A stretch of 64,000 nucleotides of DNA. Origin: Marinococcus halotolerans DSM 16375 (GTDB taxonomy: Bacteria; Bacillota; Bacilli; Bacillales; Marinococcaceae). How positions within the stretch are numbered: position 1 is the first letter of the stretch; each line of letters starts with the position of its first letter. The notes under the pieces were generated by a model, which had not been told where the DNA came from, made no database searches, and saw only the letters and a program-made list of their open reading frames with translations. The stretch covers positions 165,122-229,121 of the forward strand of contig NZ_ATVM01000004.1 of the NCBI RefSeq assembly GCF_000420725.1, written 5' to 3'. The translations under genes and the position numbers were made by a program. Of this stretch, positions 24,321 to 33,298 are shown piece after piece.

Positions 24321-25574
24321 ATGTGGGCTGATAGACCGAAAAATGGGGCGGGTCCTATTTTTTACGGATGGGCCATTGTGGCATTGTCCGCGTTAAGTAT
24401 GTTTTTTTCCGGACCGGGCCAGACCTATTCAATTTCTATTTTTATCGATTATTACATTCAGGATTTTTCGTATTCACGTTCCTTTGTTTCTGGTATTTAT
24501 TCTGTTGGTACTCTGGCTGCCGGCATTACTCTTTTTTTCGTCGGTCGCGCAATTGATCGTCTTGGCCAGCGCCTGGTCATGGGGGCCGCGGGAATTCTTT
24601 TGGCGCTCGCTTGTATTTGGAACGCCTTTTTAACAGGTGCTGTAATGATGTTTATTGGTTTTTTTGCTATTCGACTGTTCGGCCAGGGATCGTTGACCCT
24701 GGTTCCCAATACGCTTGTGCCGCAGTGGTTTGTGCAGAAGCGTGGCCGGGCCTTAAGTGTCATGGCGATTGGCGGTTTCGTTGGCGCCGCTGCCCTGCCT
24801 CCATTGAATACATGGCTGATCCATATGGTTGGCTGGCGTGATACATGGTTAATTTGGGCCGGGTTGTTGCTTATTGTTTTCGTGCCGCTGGCCTTTTTAG
24901 TGGTGCGGAATCAGCCGCAGGATGTCGGCCAGGAGCCCGATGGGGGAGGGCCGGGGGCCCACGGGGATACACGGACGCAGCGGACAGCGATCCAGGAAAA
25001 AAGCTGGACCCTTCAGGAAGCCCGGAGGACCAGAGCGTTCTGGCTTATTCTTTTTTGTGTCAGCGTTCCGGCACTTGTAAACACAGGGGTTACCTTCCAT
25101 TTAGTATCTATTGTAGAAGGCAAAGGTCTTTCGATTTCGCTTGCGGCATTAATTCTTTCATTAATGGCGTTTATCGGTTTTCCGGTAACATTTGCTGTAG
25201 GGTATTTGGTGGACCGCATTGCGGTGCATTATGTGCTTGCGATGACGTTTGGGGTACATATTGTTTCACTTTTGGTGCTTTTAACGGTAAATTCCTGGAC
25301 AGGAGCTATTATTTTTGGAGTGCTGTGGGGCATAGCGCACGGCTTTGAGCGTATTGTGTTAAGCATTGTGTGGCCCAATTATTTCGGCCCCAGGCATTTA
25401 GGAAGTATTAAAAGCATTGCCCAGACAGTGATGGTTATTGGCTCCGCTCTCGGGCCGCTGCCGTTTGGTATTTTTTACGACTGGTTCAATAATTATACGG
25501 CCATATTATGGCTTATGATGCTTCTGCCGGCTACGGCTTTGGTTTTTGCTCTTTTGTCTCCGAAGCCCTCCTAG
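24321..25574 (+). CDS. MFS transporter, monocarboxylate/oxalate-formate (OFA) type
   Basis: This 417-residue, twelve-helix MFS protein begins IFYGWAIVALSALSMFFSGPGQTYSISIF, typical of the monocarboxylate or OFA branch, with DRLGQR in loop 2-3. These carriers move organic acids such as lactate, oxalate or related anions. A polar Gly/Asp-rich loop (QEPDGGGPGAHGDTRTQ) connects the two halves. The start has AAAAAGGAG. The downstream alcohol-dehydrogenase cluster has its own promoter region beyond a terminator, so a link is only suggestive. Confidence 0.85.
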   Translation: MWADRPKNGAGPIFYGWAIVALSALSMFFSGPGQTYSISIFIDYYIQDFSYSRSFVSGIYSVGTLAAGITLFFVGRAIDRLGQRLVMGAAGILLALACIWNAFLTGAVMMFIGFFAIRLFGQGSLTLVPNTLVPQWFVQKRGRALSVMAIGGFVGAAALPPLNTWLIHMVGWRDTWLIWAGLLLIVFVPLAFLVVRNQPQDVGQEPDGGGPGAHGDTRTQRTAIQEKSWTLQEARRTRAFWLILFCVSVPALVNTGVTFHLVSIVEGKGLSISLAALILSLMAFIGFPVTFAVGYLVDRIAVHYVLAMTFGVHIVSLLVLLTVNSWTGAIIFGVLWGIAHGFERIVLSIVWPNYFGPRHLGSIKSIAQTVMVIGSALGPLPFGIFYDWFNNYTAILWLMMLLPATALVFALLSPKPS

Positions 25575-25596
25575 GTATTTCCTTACTAATATTTTT

Positions 25597-25628
25597 GATC
25601 CGCGGACTTATGGGTTCGCGGATTTTTT
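25597..25628 (+). terminator. Rho-independent terminator after the MFS carrier
   Basis: ATCCGCGGAC pairs with GTTCGCGGAT around TTATGG and is followed by TTTTTT. Confidence 0.85.
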
Positions 25629-25694
25629 GCGCTAAAACAGGAGCAGGAAGTCTTTGCACATTAAACAAGGGTGAGAGATAATAAATACATATTA

Positions 25695-25708
25695 AGTAAA
25701 CGTTTTCA
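25695..25708. promoter_or_regulatory. Candidate cre site (CcpA) upstream of the iron alcohol dehydrogenase
   Basis: On the minus strand TGAAAACGTTTACT matches the cre consensus TGWAANCGNTNWCA except for the last base. It is 40 bp before the start codon, suggesting glucose repression of the alcohol dehydrogenase and downstream regulators. Confidence 0.6.
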
Positions 25709-25747
25709 GTAACATAAAAGCTTCTAAATAAATACGGTGGTGAGGAT

Positions 25748-26893
25748 ATGATTTCAAAATTCATGGCACCCGAGATCATTTTCGGAGATCATTCGATTCA
25801 GCAGACGGGTGAAAGCTTTTTACGCCTGGGGGCGCAGCGTGTACTGGTAGTAAGCGATCCGGGCGTCAAAGAAGCCGGCTGGACCACACAGGCTGTAGAA
25901 AATATACAAGCTTCCGGCCTTGATTATCACCTGTTTTCAAATATCAGTACGAACCCTGACACAAATCAAGTAGCAGAAGGTGTAGAGGCTTATCATGAAG
26001 CCCGGTGTGACGCCGTACTTGGCATTGGGGGAGGAAGTGCGCTGGATGTGGCGAAAGCGGTGGCTGTCATTGTGAGTAATGGCGGAAAAATCGAAGAATA
26101 CGAAGGGATAGATCATATCCACAGCCCGCTTCCGCCGGTCATTATGGTACCGACAACGGCGGGCTCAGGCTCTGAAGTCTCGCAATTTTCCATTATTGTG
26201 GACCCGGTGCGGAAAAAGAAAATGACGATCGTTTCGAAATCGCTCGTGCCGGATATCGCGATTGTTGATCCGTTTGTATTAATGACCAAAGATCATCTGC
26301 TGACAGCAGCTACCGGTCTTGATGCCATTACCCATGGCATAGAAGCGTATGTAAGTGCGGCAGCGACGCCGCTGACGGATGTGCATGCGGTTAATGCGAT
26401 GAAACTGGCGGCTGAATTTCTGCGGCCGTCGGTGGCCTCGCACACAAATGTGGAAGCCAAGCGTGCGATGGCGATGGCAAGCATGCAGGCGGGACTTGCG
26501 TTTTCCAATGCCATTTTGGGAGCTGTACACGCGATGTCCCACGCGATTGGCGGACGCTATGCTCTTGCGCACGGAGAGATTAACAGTATTTTGCTTCCGC
26601 ACGTCATGGAATTTAATCTCATTGCCTCGCCTCCCCGATTTGCTGCTATCGGCGATATTTTCGGCGCTTCTGCGGACGGGGAAGAAATGGTTCGTGCCAG
26701 ACACGGCATTCAGGCCGTCCGCGCTCTCGCAGATGATATCGGTGCTCCAAAGACTCTGCGCTCCGTCGGCCTGAGAGATCCTGATTTTGAAAGTATGGCC
26801 CGGATTGCCCTTGAGGATGCATGTATGATAACCAATCCCCGGGACGTGGCCCTGAAGGATATCGAAATGCTGTTCAAAAAGGCTTACGAATAA
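25748..26893 (+). CDS. Iron-containing (group III) alcohol dehydrogenase
   Basis: This 381-residue enzyme should oxidise a primary alcohol to the aldehyde with NAD(P). The nucleotide-binding GIGGGSALDVAKA motif lies near residue 95. Metal ligands occur in TGLDAITHGIEAYVS and AVHAMSHAIGGRYALAHGEIN. Length and motifs match the Bacillus methanol dehydrogenase / ErcA-like group. It is followed 12 nt later by a histidine kinase and then a response regulator, so it is the first gene of a probable three-gene operon. In such units the dehydrogenase may help generate or clear the sensed compound. Confidence 0.92.
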   Translation: MISKFMAPEIIFGDHSIQQTGESFLRLGAQRVLVVSDPGVKEAGWTTQAVENIQASGLDYHLFSNISTNPDTNQVAEGVEAYHEARCDAVLGIGGGSALDVAKAVAVIVSNGGKIEEYEGIDHIHSPLPPVIMVPTTAGSGSEVSQFSIIVDPVRKKKMTIVSKSLVPDIAIVDPFVLMTKDHLLTAATGLDAITHGIEAYVSAAATPLTDVHAVNAMKLAAEFLRPSVASHTNVEAKRAMAMASMQAGLAFSNAILGAVHAMSHAIGGRYALAHGEINSILLPHVMEFNLIASPPRFAAIGDIFGASADGEEMVRARHGIQAVRALADDIGAPKTLRSVGLRDPDFESMARIALEDACMITNPRDVALKDIEMLFKKAYE

Positions 26894-26905
26894 AGGAGCG
26901 TCTTT

Positions 26906-28585
26906 ATGTTTACAGAAAAGGAAATGGTGATTGAAAAATTAACCGGGGTCCGTGCCTCGAAAAAAAGCTATTATACAGACCTGAAAGCAACGATTGCGGA
27001 GCTTGAAAAAAAGAACCGTAAGCTTGAAATTTTAAGTGAAGTTGCAAAGGGTTTTCAGGTTACGGGAACGATGGAAACGTCACTGCAGCATATTCTTGAA
27101 ACCATTTATGAACTGTATCCGATCGACCGGGTAAGCTTATCGTTAATTGAGCAGGGAGCCATGTCGTTAAAAAGTGTCTATCCTCTTTACGCAGAGGATT
27201 CCGCAGTAGGTATGCATCTTCCGAGAAAAGAATCACTGTACTGGAAAGCAATCGAACAAAATATGATTGTGCTTCACGAATGGGATCCTGCTGATACGTA
27301 TACGTTTGTGGAAGAGCGGACGCTTTCGGCTTTGAACCTTCACTATGTATGTGTGATACCGCTTCGGATCAAAGCGTCAACCATCGGTGTTCTCACCTTT
27401 GCCGCGGCTGAGAGGATCGAGTGTGACCAGTCGGATATCAGCTTCTTCCGGCAGCTTTCAGATCATATTGCTGTCATGATGGAAAACGCAAGGCTGTACC
27501 AGGAGGTGTATCAGGGCAGGAAGGAATGGGAGGAAACCTTTCAGGCTGTAGCGGACCTCCTGATATTAACCGATAATGATCACCGGATCGTTCGCTGCAA
27601 CCAGGCCTCCTACAGCTTCTTTGATGTATCTCCGGAGGCGGTGGCCGGGCAGCGCTGTCATGACTTGTTGTTTCACGATACGGAGGAGTTCTGTCCCATT
27701 GAAGAAAGCTATAACGGCGAATCGATGAAAAACTACCAGATGACGTTAAAAAACGGGCGCGTGTGCGATATTCAGACGTATCCCGTCCGGGACGGCGACG
27801 GAGTAATGAAAGGACTGCTTATTTATATTAAAGATGTAACGGCGCGGATCAAAACTGAAGCTCAGCTCCAGCATTCCGGGAAGCTTGCGGCGATAGGGGA
27901 AATGGCGGCGGGGGTGGCGCATGAGTTAAACAGTCCACTGACCGCGGTGATTGGCAATACCCAGATACTGCAGCGGAGTCTGAAAGAGGAAGGACCACCG
28001 AGGGAATTGGCGGTGGCGATTGAAAGAGGGGGCCGCCGCTGCCAGACGATCGTACAAAACCTGCTTTCCTTCTCCCGGCCGGAAAAAGAAGAGAGCATAG
28101 AATGCGATATGAATGTTGCAGTTGAAGATGTGCTGAGCCTGATCGGCTTTCAAATCGAAAAAGAAAATATTGTGATTGAAAAGCACTACTCGTCCAGTCT
28201 TCCGCTTGTCAAAGCTAGTTCGCATCAGGTCGGCCAGGTGATTATTAATCTGCTCCTAAATGCAAAAGACGCGTTGAAAAACAGCGAAAAGAAAGATAAA
28301 AAAATTAAAATTAAAACCAGGGTTGTTTATTCAAACGTCGTGCTTGAGGTCAAAGACAATGGGTGCGGCATCGGCCAGCGTCAGAAAGCGTCGGTGTTTG
28401 AACCTTTTTTTACCACAAAAAGAAAGCAGAATGGAACCGGGCTGGGCCTGTCGGTAAGTAAAGACATTGCAGAGAAAAATGCTGGCCGGCTGACGTTTAC
28501 AAGCGAAGAGGAAAGGGGAAGCACCTTTCAACTGAAGCTCCCGGTTTATGGAGGAGAGGAGAAATATGAAGATATTAGTCGTTGA
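26906..28585 (+). CDS. Cytoplasmic sensor histidine kinase with GAF and PAS domains
   Basis: The protein has 559 residues and no membrane helices. An N-terminal coiled segment (LKATIAELEKKNRKLEILSEV) leads to a GAF domain (about 45-200), a PAS domain (about 205-315), HisKA with His339 in GVAHELNSPLTAVIGN, and an HATPase domain (VKDNGCGI, GTGLGLS). It should sense a soluble cytoplasmic ligand or redox state. The PAS includes Cys residues (CNQASYSFF, HDLLF, FCPIEE). The gene overlaps the response regulator by 20 nt, so the two are partners. Placement behind an alcohol dehydrogenase suggests an alcohol- or aldehyde-derived signal. Confidence 0.92.
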   Translation: MFTEKEMVIEKLTGVRASKKSYYTDLKATIAELEKKNRKLEILSEVAKGFQVTGTMETSLQHILETIYELYPIDRVSLSLIEQGAMSLKSVYPLYAEDSAVGMHLPRKESLYWKAIEQNMIVLHEWDPADTYTFVEERTLSALNLHYVCVIPLRIKASTIGVLTFAAAERIECDQSDISFFRQLSDHIAVMMENARLYQEVYQGRKEWEETFQAVADLLILTDNDHRIVRCNQASYSFFDVSPEAVAGQRCHDLLFHDTEEFCPIEESYNGESMKNYQMTLKNGRVCDIQTYPVRDGDGVMKGLLIYIKDVTARIKTEAQLQHSGKLAAIGEMAAGVAHELNSPLTAVIGNTQILQRSLKEEGPPRELAVAIERGGRRCQTIVQNLLSFSRPEKEESIECDMNVAVEDVLSLIGFQIEKENIVIEKHYSSSLPLVKASSHQVGQVIINLLLNAKDALKNSEKKDKKIKIKTRVVYSNVVLEVKDNGCGIGQRQKASVFEPFFTTKRKQNGTGLGLSVSKDIAEKNAGRLTFTSEEERGSTFQLKLPVYGGEEKYEDISR

Positions 28586-29945
28586 CGATGACTATGATAT
28601 TGGCACGTTTTTTCGCTATCTGCTTGTAGAACAGGGCCATCATATTGATCTTGCCCACGATGGAAAAGAATATGAGCGTCTTTGCAGCCAAAATCATTTA
28701 TACGAGCTCGCATTTATCGATTTAAAACTGCCTGACACAAATGGTTTGAAGCTGCTCGCAGACCTTAAGCAGGCGCAGCCCTCCTGCCGCTGTATTGTTA
28801 TGACAGGATACAGCACGATCGATACAGCTGTGGAAGCAGTTAAGCTTGGAGCGGAGGACTATATTGAAAAACCGTTTGAAGATATCAGCATTATTGAAGA
28901 GAAAATACAGCAGCCGAAGGTGAACCGGGAGGCTTTAGACAACATTGAACAGGCAGCTGCAAGAAGCGGCTTGATAACCGGAGAAAGCGAAGCGATGAAG
29001 GAAGTCGTCCGGCTGGCTGCGCGGTTTGCGCCTAAGCCATTAACGATCTTAATCGACGGGGAGACTGGCACCGGAAAAGAGGTAGCTGCCCGCTTCATTC
29101 ACGAACTTGCCGGACCGGGAGAGCGCTCATTTCTTGGAGTGAACTGCGGAGCCCTGCCGGAGCAGATGCTTGAAAGTGAGTTGTTCGGCCACGAAGCAGG
29201 AGCGTTCACCGGAGCGAGTAAAACACGGAAGGGGTATTTTGAACTGGCCTCGGAAGGGACGCTCTTACTCGATGAAATTGGAGAAGCATCACTTTCGACG
29301 CAGGTGAAGCTGCTGCGGGTACTCGAAACGAGAGAGTTTTACCGGGTGGGAGGTGAACGCCCGATTAAAACAAAAGCCCGCATCATCGCTGCCACTAACC
29401 AGGATCTGCACCTTGCTGCAGAGGCTGGAGAATTTCGTGAAGACCTGCTGTACCGGCTCGAGGTCGTCCGGCTGACTATTCCCCCTTTGCGGGAGCGTAA
29501 GGAAGATATCCCAGCGGTGGCCCAGGCGATTCTTCGCAAAGAAATGCCGGAAAGCACAGCGCTCAGTCCGGAAGCTTTGGATGCGCTGCAGGCTCACCAC
29601 TGGCCGGGCAATATCCGGGAGCTGACAAACATACTGGTCCGGGCAGCCGCAGAATCAGACGGAAGGATTGAACGCCGTCATTTAAACATGAGGCCCCCGG
29701 GCCGGAAGACGACTGCCCGGGAGCGGATTGTTTCCGGGGACTGGCTCCGGGAGAAAAAGCAGGAGCTCGAAGAAACAAAATATTTATCGCTTGAAAGTAC
29801 TGTCGAGGATATAAGGAGTGAGGAAAAGCAAAGCATTCAGGATATTATTGACCATGCTTTAATGCTGACACGTGGAAATCGCCGGGAGGCAGCAGAAATG
29901 CTCGGGGTTAATACGAGAAAGCTGCGCTACTGGCTGAATGAATAA
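28566..29945 (+). CDS. NtrC-family sigma-54-dependent response regulator
   Basis: The 459-residue protein has a receiver domain with phosphoacceptor D52 in FIDLKLPDTNG. The AAA+ domain has Walker A GETGTGKE and the sigma-54 contact motif GAFTGA in GHEAGAFTGAS, with LLLDEIGE as Walker B. A Fis-type HTH ends the protein (NRREAAEMLGVNTRKLRYWL). It needs RpoN/SigL to work. The ATG at 28566 follows GGAGAGGAG and overlaps the kinase gene. A perfect sigma-54 promoter stands before the convergent adhA gene at 31096-31111, the most likely target. Confidence 0.95.
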   Translation: MKILVVDDDYDIGTFFRYLLVEQGHHIDLAHDGKEYERLCSQNHLYELAFIDLKLPDTNGLKLLADLKQAQPSCRCIVMTGYSTIDTAVEAVKLGAEDYIEKPFEDISIIEEKIQQPKVNREALDNIEQAAARSGLITGESEAMKEVVRLAARFAPKPLTILIDGETGTGKEVAARFIHELAGPGERSFLGVNCGALPEQMLESELFGHEAGAFTGASKTRKGYFELASEGTLLLDEIGEASLSTQVKLLRVLETREFYRVGGERPIKTKARIIAATNQDLHLAAEAGEFREDLLYRLEVVRLTIPPLRERKEDIPAVAQAILRKEMPESTALSPEALDALQAHHWPGNIRELTNILVRAAAESDGRIERRHLNMRPPGRKTTARERIVSGDWLREKKQELEETKYLSLESTVEDIRSEEKQSIQDIIDHALMLTRGNRREAAEMLGVNTRKLRYWLNE

Positions 29946-29962
29946 ATTCCGGCAGAACAACA

Positions 29963-29999
29963 AACAAAACCCGGCGGGAAGAGGAGCCCGTCCGGGTAA
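29963..29999 (-). terminator. Rho-independent terminator of the zinc alcohol dehydrogenase
   Basis: On the minus strand ACCCGG-A-CGGG pairs with CCCG-CCGGGT around CTCCTCTT, followed by TTTTG. It lies 36 nt past the stop. Confidence 0.7.
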
Positions 30000-30034
30000 T
30001 GCTTTGTGTAAGCGTTTCGGAAACTGCCGGAAAT

Positions 30035-31051
30035 CTAGTCCTGAATTTTGAGTACAATCCTGCCGTTGATATCGCCTTTTTCCATTGATTCAAATACGTC
30101 GTTAATATCATCCAATTCCTTCGTTTCAATAATCGGGCGAATCTTTCCATTGGCTGCGAGCTCGAGACACTCCTGCAGGTCTTTGCGTGTACCGACAATA
30201 GAGCCTTTTACGTTTACTGCGTTTAACACCGTATCGAAGATTGGAATCGGAAGCTCGCCGACAGGAAGTCCCACAATAACTAAATTTCCGCCCCGTTTAA
30301 CAGTGGAGTAGGCCTGTTCAAACGCTTTCGGGCTGACAGCTACGCTGATGGCTGCCTCTACGCCGTTTAATTTCTCCATCAGAACCTTGCCGGGATCCTC
30401 GTTCATGCTGTTGATCGTCATGTCTGCTCCCATGTCCTTCGCAAGTTCCAGCTTGTCGTCCCGTATGTCGACAGCTACAACGTTTAAGGCCATGGCTTTT
30501 GCATACTGGACGGCAACGTGCCCGAGTCCGCCGATGCCAAAAATCGCGACCCAGTCACCTGGTTTGGCTTCGGATACTTTAAGTGCCTTGTACGTTGTCA
30601 CGCCTGCGCAGAAAAGTGGAGCTACTGTGTCAAAGTCCAGACTGTCCGGAATTTTTGTCACATAGTGGGCGGGAGCTTTGCAGTATTCCGCATAGGCGCC
30701 GTCCACGGAATAGCCGGCGTTCAACTGCTGCTGGCAGAGCGTTTCTCTTCCAGAGAGACAGAATTCGCATTCGCCGCAGGCAGAGTAGAGCCAAGGAATG
30801 CCGACGCGGTCTCCGGTTTTGATGGATTTGACGCCGTCCGCCACCTTTTCTACTGTACCCACGCCCTCGTGTCCTGGAACGAGCGGAAGCTTTGGTTTAA
30901 CCGGCCAGTCGCCGTGGGCCGCGTGCAAATCGGTATGGCAGACTCCGCATGAATGAATTTTGACAAGCACTTCTCCGTAATCAAGCTCGGGCACCGGAAT
31001 ATCTTTAATCTCCAGTTTTTGATGAAATTCATTAACCACTGCTGCTTTCAT
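30035..31051 (-). CDS. adhA: Zinc-dependent alcohol dehydrogenase, AdhA/AdhP type, sigma-54 controlled
   Basis: This 338-residue NAD-dependent alcohol dehydrogenase has catalytic zinc residues in [16 protein letters not shown] and GHEGVG, a structural zinc loop [15 protein letters not shown], and Rossmann motif [15 protein letters not shown]. It matches ethanol-active AdhA/AdhP enzymes. The ATG has a GGAGG site. It carries a textbook -24/-12 promoter 45 bp upstream of the ATG and a 14-bp palindrome a further 63 bp up. It is thus the probable output gene of the kinase-NtrC pair encoded next to it on the other strand. Confidence 0.95.
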   Translation of the reverse strand: MKAAVVNEFHQKLEIKDIPVPELDYGEVLVKIHSCGVCHTDLHAAHGDWPVKPKLPLVPGHEGVGTVEKVADGVKSIKTGDRVGIPWLYSACGECEFCLSGRETLCQQQLNAGYSVDGAYAEYCKAPAHYVTKIPDSLDFDTVAPLFCAGVTTYKALKVSEAKPGDWVAIFGIGGLGHVAVQYAKAMALNVVAVDIRDDKLELAKDMGADMTINSMNEDPGKVLMEKLNGVEAAISVAVSPKAFEQAYSTVKRGGNLVIVGLPVGELPIPIFDTVLNAVNVKGSIVGTRKDLQECLELAANGKIRPIIETKELDDINDVFESMEKGDINGRIVLKIQD

Positions 31052-31095
31052 AAGTGAACCCTCCTTGTAATTTTGCAGGATGCACTCTATGTATA

Positions 31096-31111
31096 TGCAA
31101 GGAGCGTGCCA
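31096..31111 (-). promoter_or_regulatory. Sigma-54 (-24/-12) promoter of adhA
   Basis: On the minus strand TGGCACGCTCCTTGCA matches TGGCACG-N4-TTGCW at every specified position. It is correctly oriented and spaced for adhA. Confidence 0.92.
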
Positions 31112-31173
31112 GGATTGTAAACGCAGCTAAAGGCTGATACAGGGGGACAGGTTATAAATAATTAATGAAGTAA

Positions 31174-31187
31174 GCCGAAATTTCGGC
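31174..31187. promoter_or_regulatory. Candidate enhancer (UAS) for the NtrC-type activator
   Basis: GCCGAAATTTCGGC is a perfect 14-bp palindrome lying 63 bp upstream of the -24 element, in the usual range for sigma-54 activator sites. No second copy was noticed in front of the iron dehydrogenase. Confidence 0.5.
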
Positions 31188-31215
31188 CCGATACGACAAA
31201 AAACGGCTCCGAAAA

Positions 31216-31250
31216 CAAAAAACAACCCTGCTGTTTAAGCAGAGCTGTTT
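31216..31250 (-). terminator. Rho-independent terminator of the HesB-like gene
   Basis: AACAGCTCTGCT pairs with AGCAGGGTTGTT (two wobble pairs) around TAAAC, with a T run on the minus strand. Confidence 0.7.
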
Positions 31251-31261
31251 GGGAGTGCTTG

Positions 31262-31543
31262 TTATTCAGCTTCAGGAAGGCCGGCCATGACGAGCTGTGT
31301 TTCGCCGTCTTCGTTTTCCTGCGTGTCGAGCGTAACGTCCTGCATTAAGTCTGTAACGCGGTTGTCCACTGCTACTTTAATGCCGTTTGCTTCTACCACC
31401 TGGTCGTCCTCCTGTGGCTCCTGAAGAACAAGACCGATTTGAGAGGATTCTTCCATTTCTTCAACTGCCACGCGAAGGTGGTCCATGTTGTTTTCTTCCA
31501 TCAGCGGTTCTAGTACTGCTTTAGCACCGTTTGTAATTTCCAA
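31262..31543 (-). CDS. HesB/IscA-like fold protein lacking cysteines
   Basis: The 93-residue acidic protein aligns by pattern with HesB/IscA iron-sulfur carriers (ITNGAKAVLEPLM, LRVAVEEME, GLVLQEPQEDDQVVEANGIKVAVDNRVTDLM). It contains no cysteine at all, so the three metal-binding Cys are gone and classical Fe-S transfer is unlikely. Cysteine-poor HesB-like proteins (YneR type) are common in Bacilli and have no known role. The start is TTG with AAGGAGG at 7-nt spacing. A 19-bp inverted repeat (31571-31589) lies just upstream. Confidence 0.75.
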   Translation of the reverse strand: MEITNGAKAVLEPLMEENNMDHLRVAVEEMEESSQIGLVLQEPQEDDQVVEANGIKVAVDNRVTDLMQDVTLDTQENEDGETQLVMAGLPEAE

Positions 31544-31570
31544 GGGTGAGCCTCCTTAATTTTTAAACCT

Positions 31571-31589
31571 GTATAGAATATATCTATAC
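31571..31589. repeat. Inverted repeat upstream of the HesB-like gene
   Basis: GTATAGA-N5-TCTATAC lies 28-46 bp before the TTG start, overlapping the expected promoter. It could be an operator or promoter symmetry. Confidence 0.4.
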
Positions 31590-31776
31590 CTCTTTTTCTA
31601 TTTCTGCAAACTGCTGAATACATTCCCTGCTCTCCGGAAGTGTAAACTGCCGGAGCCGGGCGCTGGATAATTATCATTTGCAACTCTGCCAAGGGTAACA
31701 ACAATATAACTGTTATTCAACTAATTCGTACAGGAAACCTGGCGGGTGCTGATATCCTGCACGCAGAAGGCATCAT

Positions 31777-31790
31777 ATTTCCCGGGAAAT
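31777..31790. repeat. 14-bp palindrome ATTTCCCGGGAAAT, copy 1
   Basis: A perfect palindrome just past the arsB stop. The identical sequence occurs at 39854. Function unknown. Confidence 0.5.
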
Positions 31791-31806
31791 GGCTGCTCCT
31801 TTCCGG

Positions 31807-33105
31807 TTAGCCGCCAATGATTAACAGCCATACATACAGACCGGTAAGAGTAATAAACAGCGTTGGGATAGTCAGAATGATACCGACCTTAAAGTAATAC
31901 GCCCAGGAAATACGAAAGCCGAACTGCCGCAGCACATGAAGCCACAGCAGGGTAGCCAGTGAACCGATCGGAGTGATTTTCGGCCCCAGGTCGCTGCCGA
32001 TCACATTGGCGTAAATAAGGCCTTCGCGCAGGGTGCCGGACACAGTTGTTTCTGAAATAGCCAGAGCATCAATCATCACCGTTGGCATATTATTCATGAC
32101 AGAAGATAAAAGAGCAGCGATAAAGCCCATCGAAAGGGTACCGACAAACAGTCCCTCATCAGCAGCAGCCTGTATTACAATGGCCAGCTGCTCGGTAAGC
32201 CCGGCGTTCTGAAGACCGTAAACTACAACATACATTCCTACTGAAAAGAAAACGATGTCCCACGGAGCTCCTTTTAATACTTTGCCTGTTTCCACAGCCG
32301 GGCTGCGGTGGGCCATCAATAGGAAGAACAGGGCCACAATTCCGGCAATAACTGAGACGGGCACTGCTGCGAATTCGCTGACAAAATAACCGGTGAGCAG
32401 AACCGTGAGCACTACCCAGGAAAGCCGGAACATTTTTATGTCCCGGATCGCGTCCTTCGGAGTTTTTACTTTCGTGACGTCATACCGCCCGGGTAGATCC
32501 TTGCGGAAAAAAAGATAAAGAACAAGAAGACTCGCCCCGATGGAGAAAAAGTTCGGAACAATCATCCGGGTGGCGTATTCAACAAAGCCGATGCCGAAAA
32601 AGTCGGCAGACACGATGTTTACGAGATTACTGATAATTAAGGGCAGGGAGGCTGTGTCAGCGATAAAGCCACTGGCCATAATGAATGGGAGGATCATACG
32701 TTCCTTAAATTCGAGTGCTCTCACCATCGCAAGAACGATAGGCGTCAGTATAAGGGCAGCGCCGTCATTGGCAAAAAGTGCAGCAACAACGGCACCGAGC
32801 AGAATTATGTAAATAAACATCCGAAGGCCGCTGCCTCCGGCAATTTTTGCCATGTGCAGTGCAGCCCATTCGAAAAACCCTATTTTATCGAGAATCAGGC
32901 TGATAATAATTATAGCAACAAAGGCAAGCGTAGCATTCCACACGATTCCAATAACGGTTTCGACGTCCCCGAAGCTGACAACGCCTGCGATAAGAGCGAT
33001 AATAGCGCCTCCGCAGGCAGACCAGCCAATATTTAAATTTTTCGGCTGCCAAATAACCAATACGAGCGTGATAAGAAAAATAATAACTGCGAGCAGAGTG
33101 TTCAT
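31807..33105 (-). CDS. arsB: ArsB-type arsenite/antimonite efflux membrane protein
   Basis: This 432-residue protein has about twelve helices and matches ArsB of the ion-transporter superfamily: [64 protein letters not shown] and [13 protein letters not shown]. It would export arsenite or antimonite by proton antiport. The ATG at 33105 has GGAGG upstream; a longer frame to 33141 lacks one. No arsR, arsC or arsA is nearby. It is divergent from an FMN-reductase gene, and a 10-bp palindrome (33187-33196) lies between them. Confidence 0.93.
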   Translation of the reverse strand: MNTLLAVIIFLITLVLVIWQPKNLNIGWSACGGAIIALIAGVVSFGDVETVIGIVWNATLAFVAIIIISLILDKIGFFEWAALHMAKIAGGSGLRMFIYIILLGAVVAALFANDGAALILTPIVLAMVRALEFKERMILPFIMASGFIADTASLPLIISNLVNIVSADFFGIGFVEYATRMIVPNFFSIGASLLVLYLFFRKDLPGRYDVTKVKTPKDAIRDIKMFRLSWVVLTVLLTGYFVSEFAAVPVSVIAGIVALFFLLMAHRSPAVETGKVLKGAPWDIVFFSVGMYVVVYGLQNAGLTEQLAIVIQAAADEGLFVGTLSMGFIAALLSSVMNNMPTVMIDALAISETTVSGTLREGLIYANVIGSDLGPKITPIGSLATLLWLHVLRQFGFRISWAYYFKVGIILTIPTLFITLTGLYVWLLIIGG

Positions 33106-33298
33106 ATATACCTCCAGGCCGGGCCGAAAACGATGCGGCATCCGTTCTTTCTAATTTAATAATATAATTGCTGATTTTATTATATAAGCATATGCTAATA
33201 TAAATGCATATAGAAGTCAAAATACGATTCAATACTTTTAGAAAAAAGTGTGATTGCTAGGGTAAAAGAGCAGAAAAAATGTATAATGAGGCTAGAAG

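Noticed and set aside
25660..25725. Possible sigma-54 promoter before the iron alcohol dehydrogenase (TTTGCACA near 25655)
   Set aside because: No GG lies 10 bases before the GC, so the -24 element is missing; the cre-like site is better supported.
31660..31680. Possible Fur box around GATAATTATC
   Set aside because: Only one half matches the 7-1-7 pattern and it is more than 100 bp from the nearest start.
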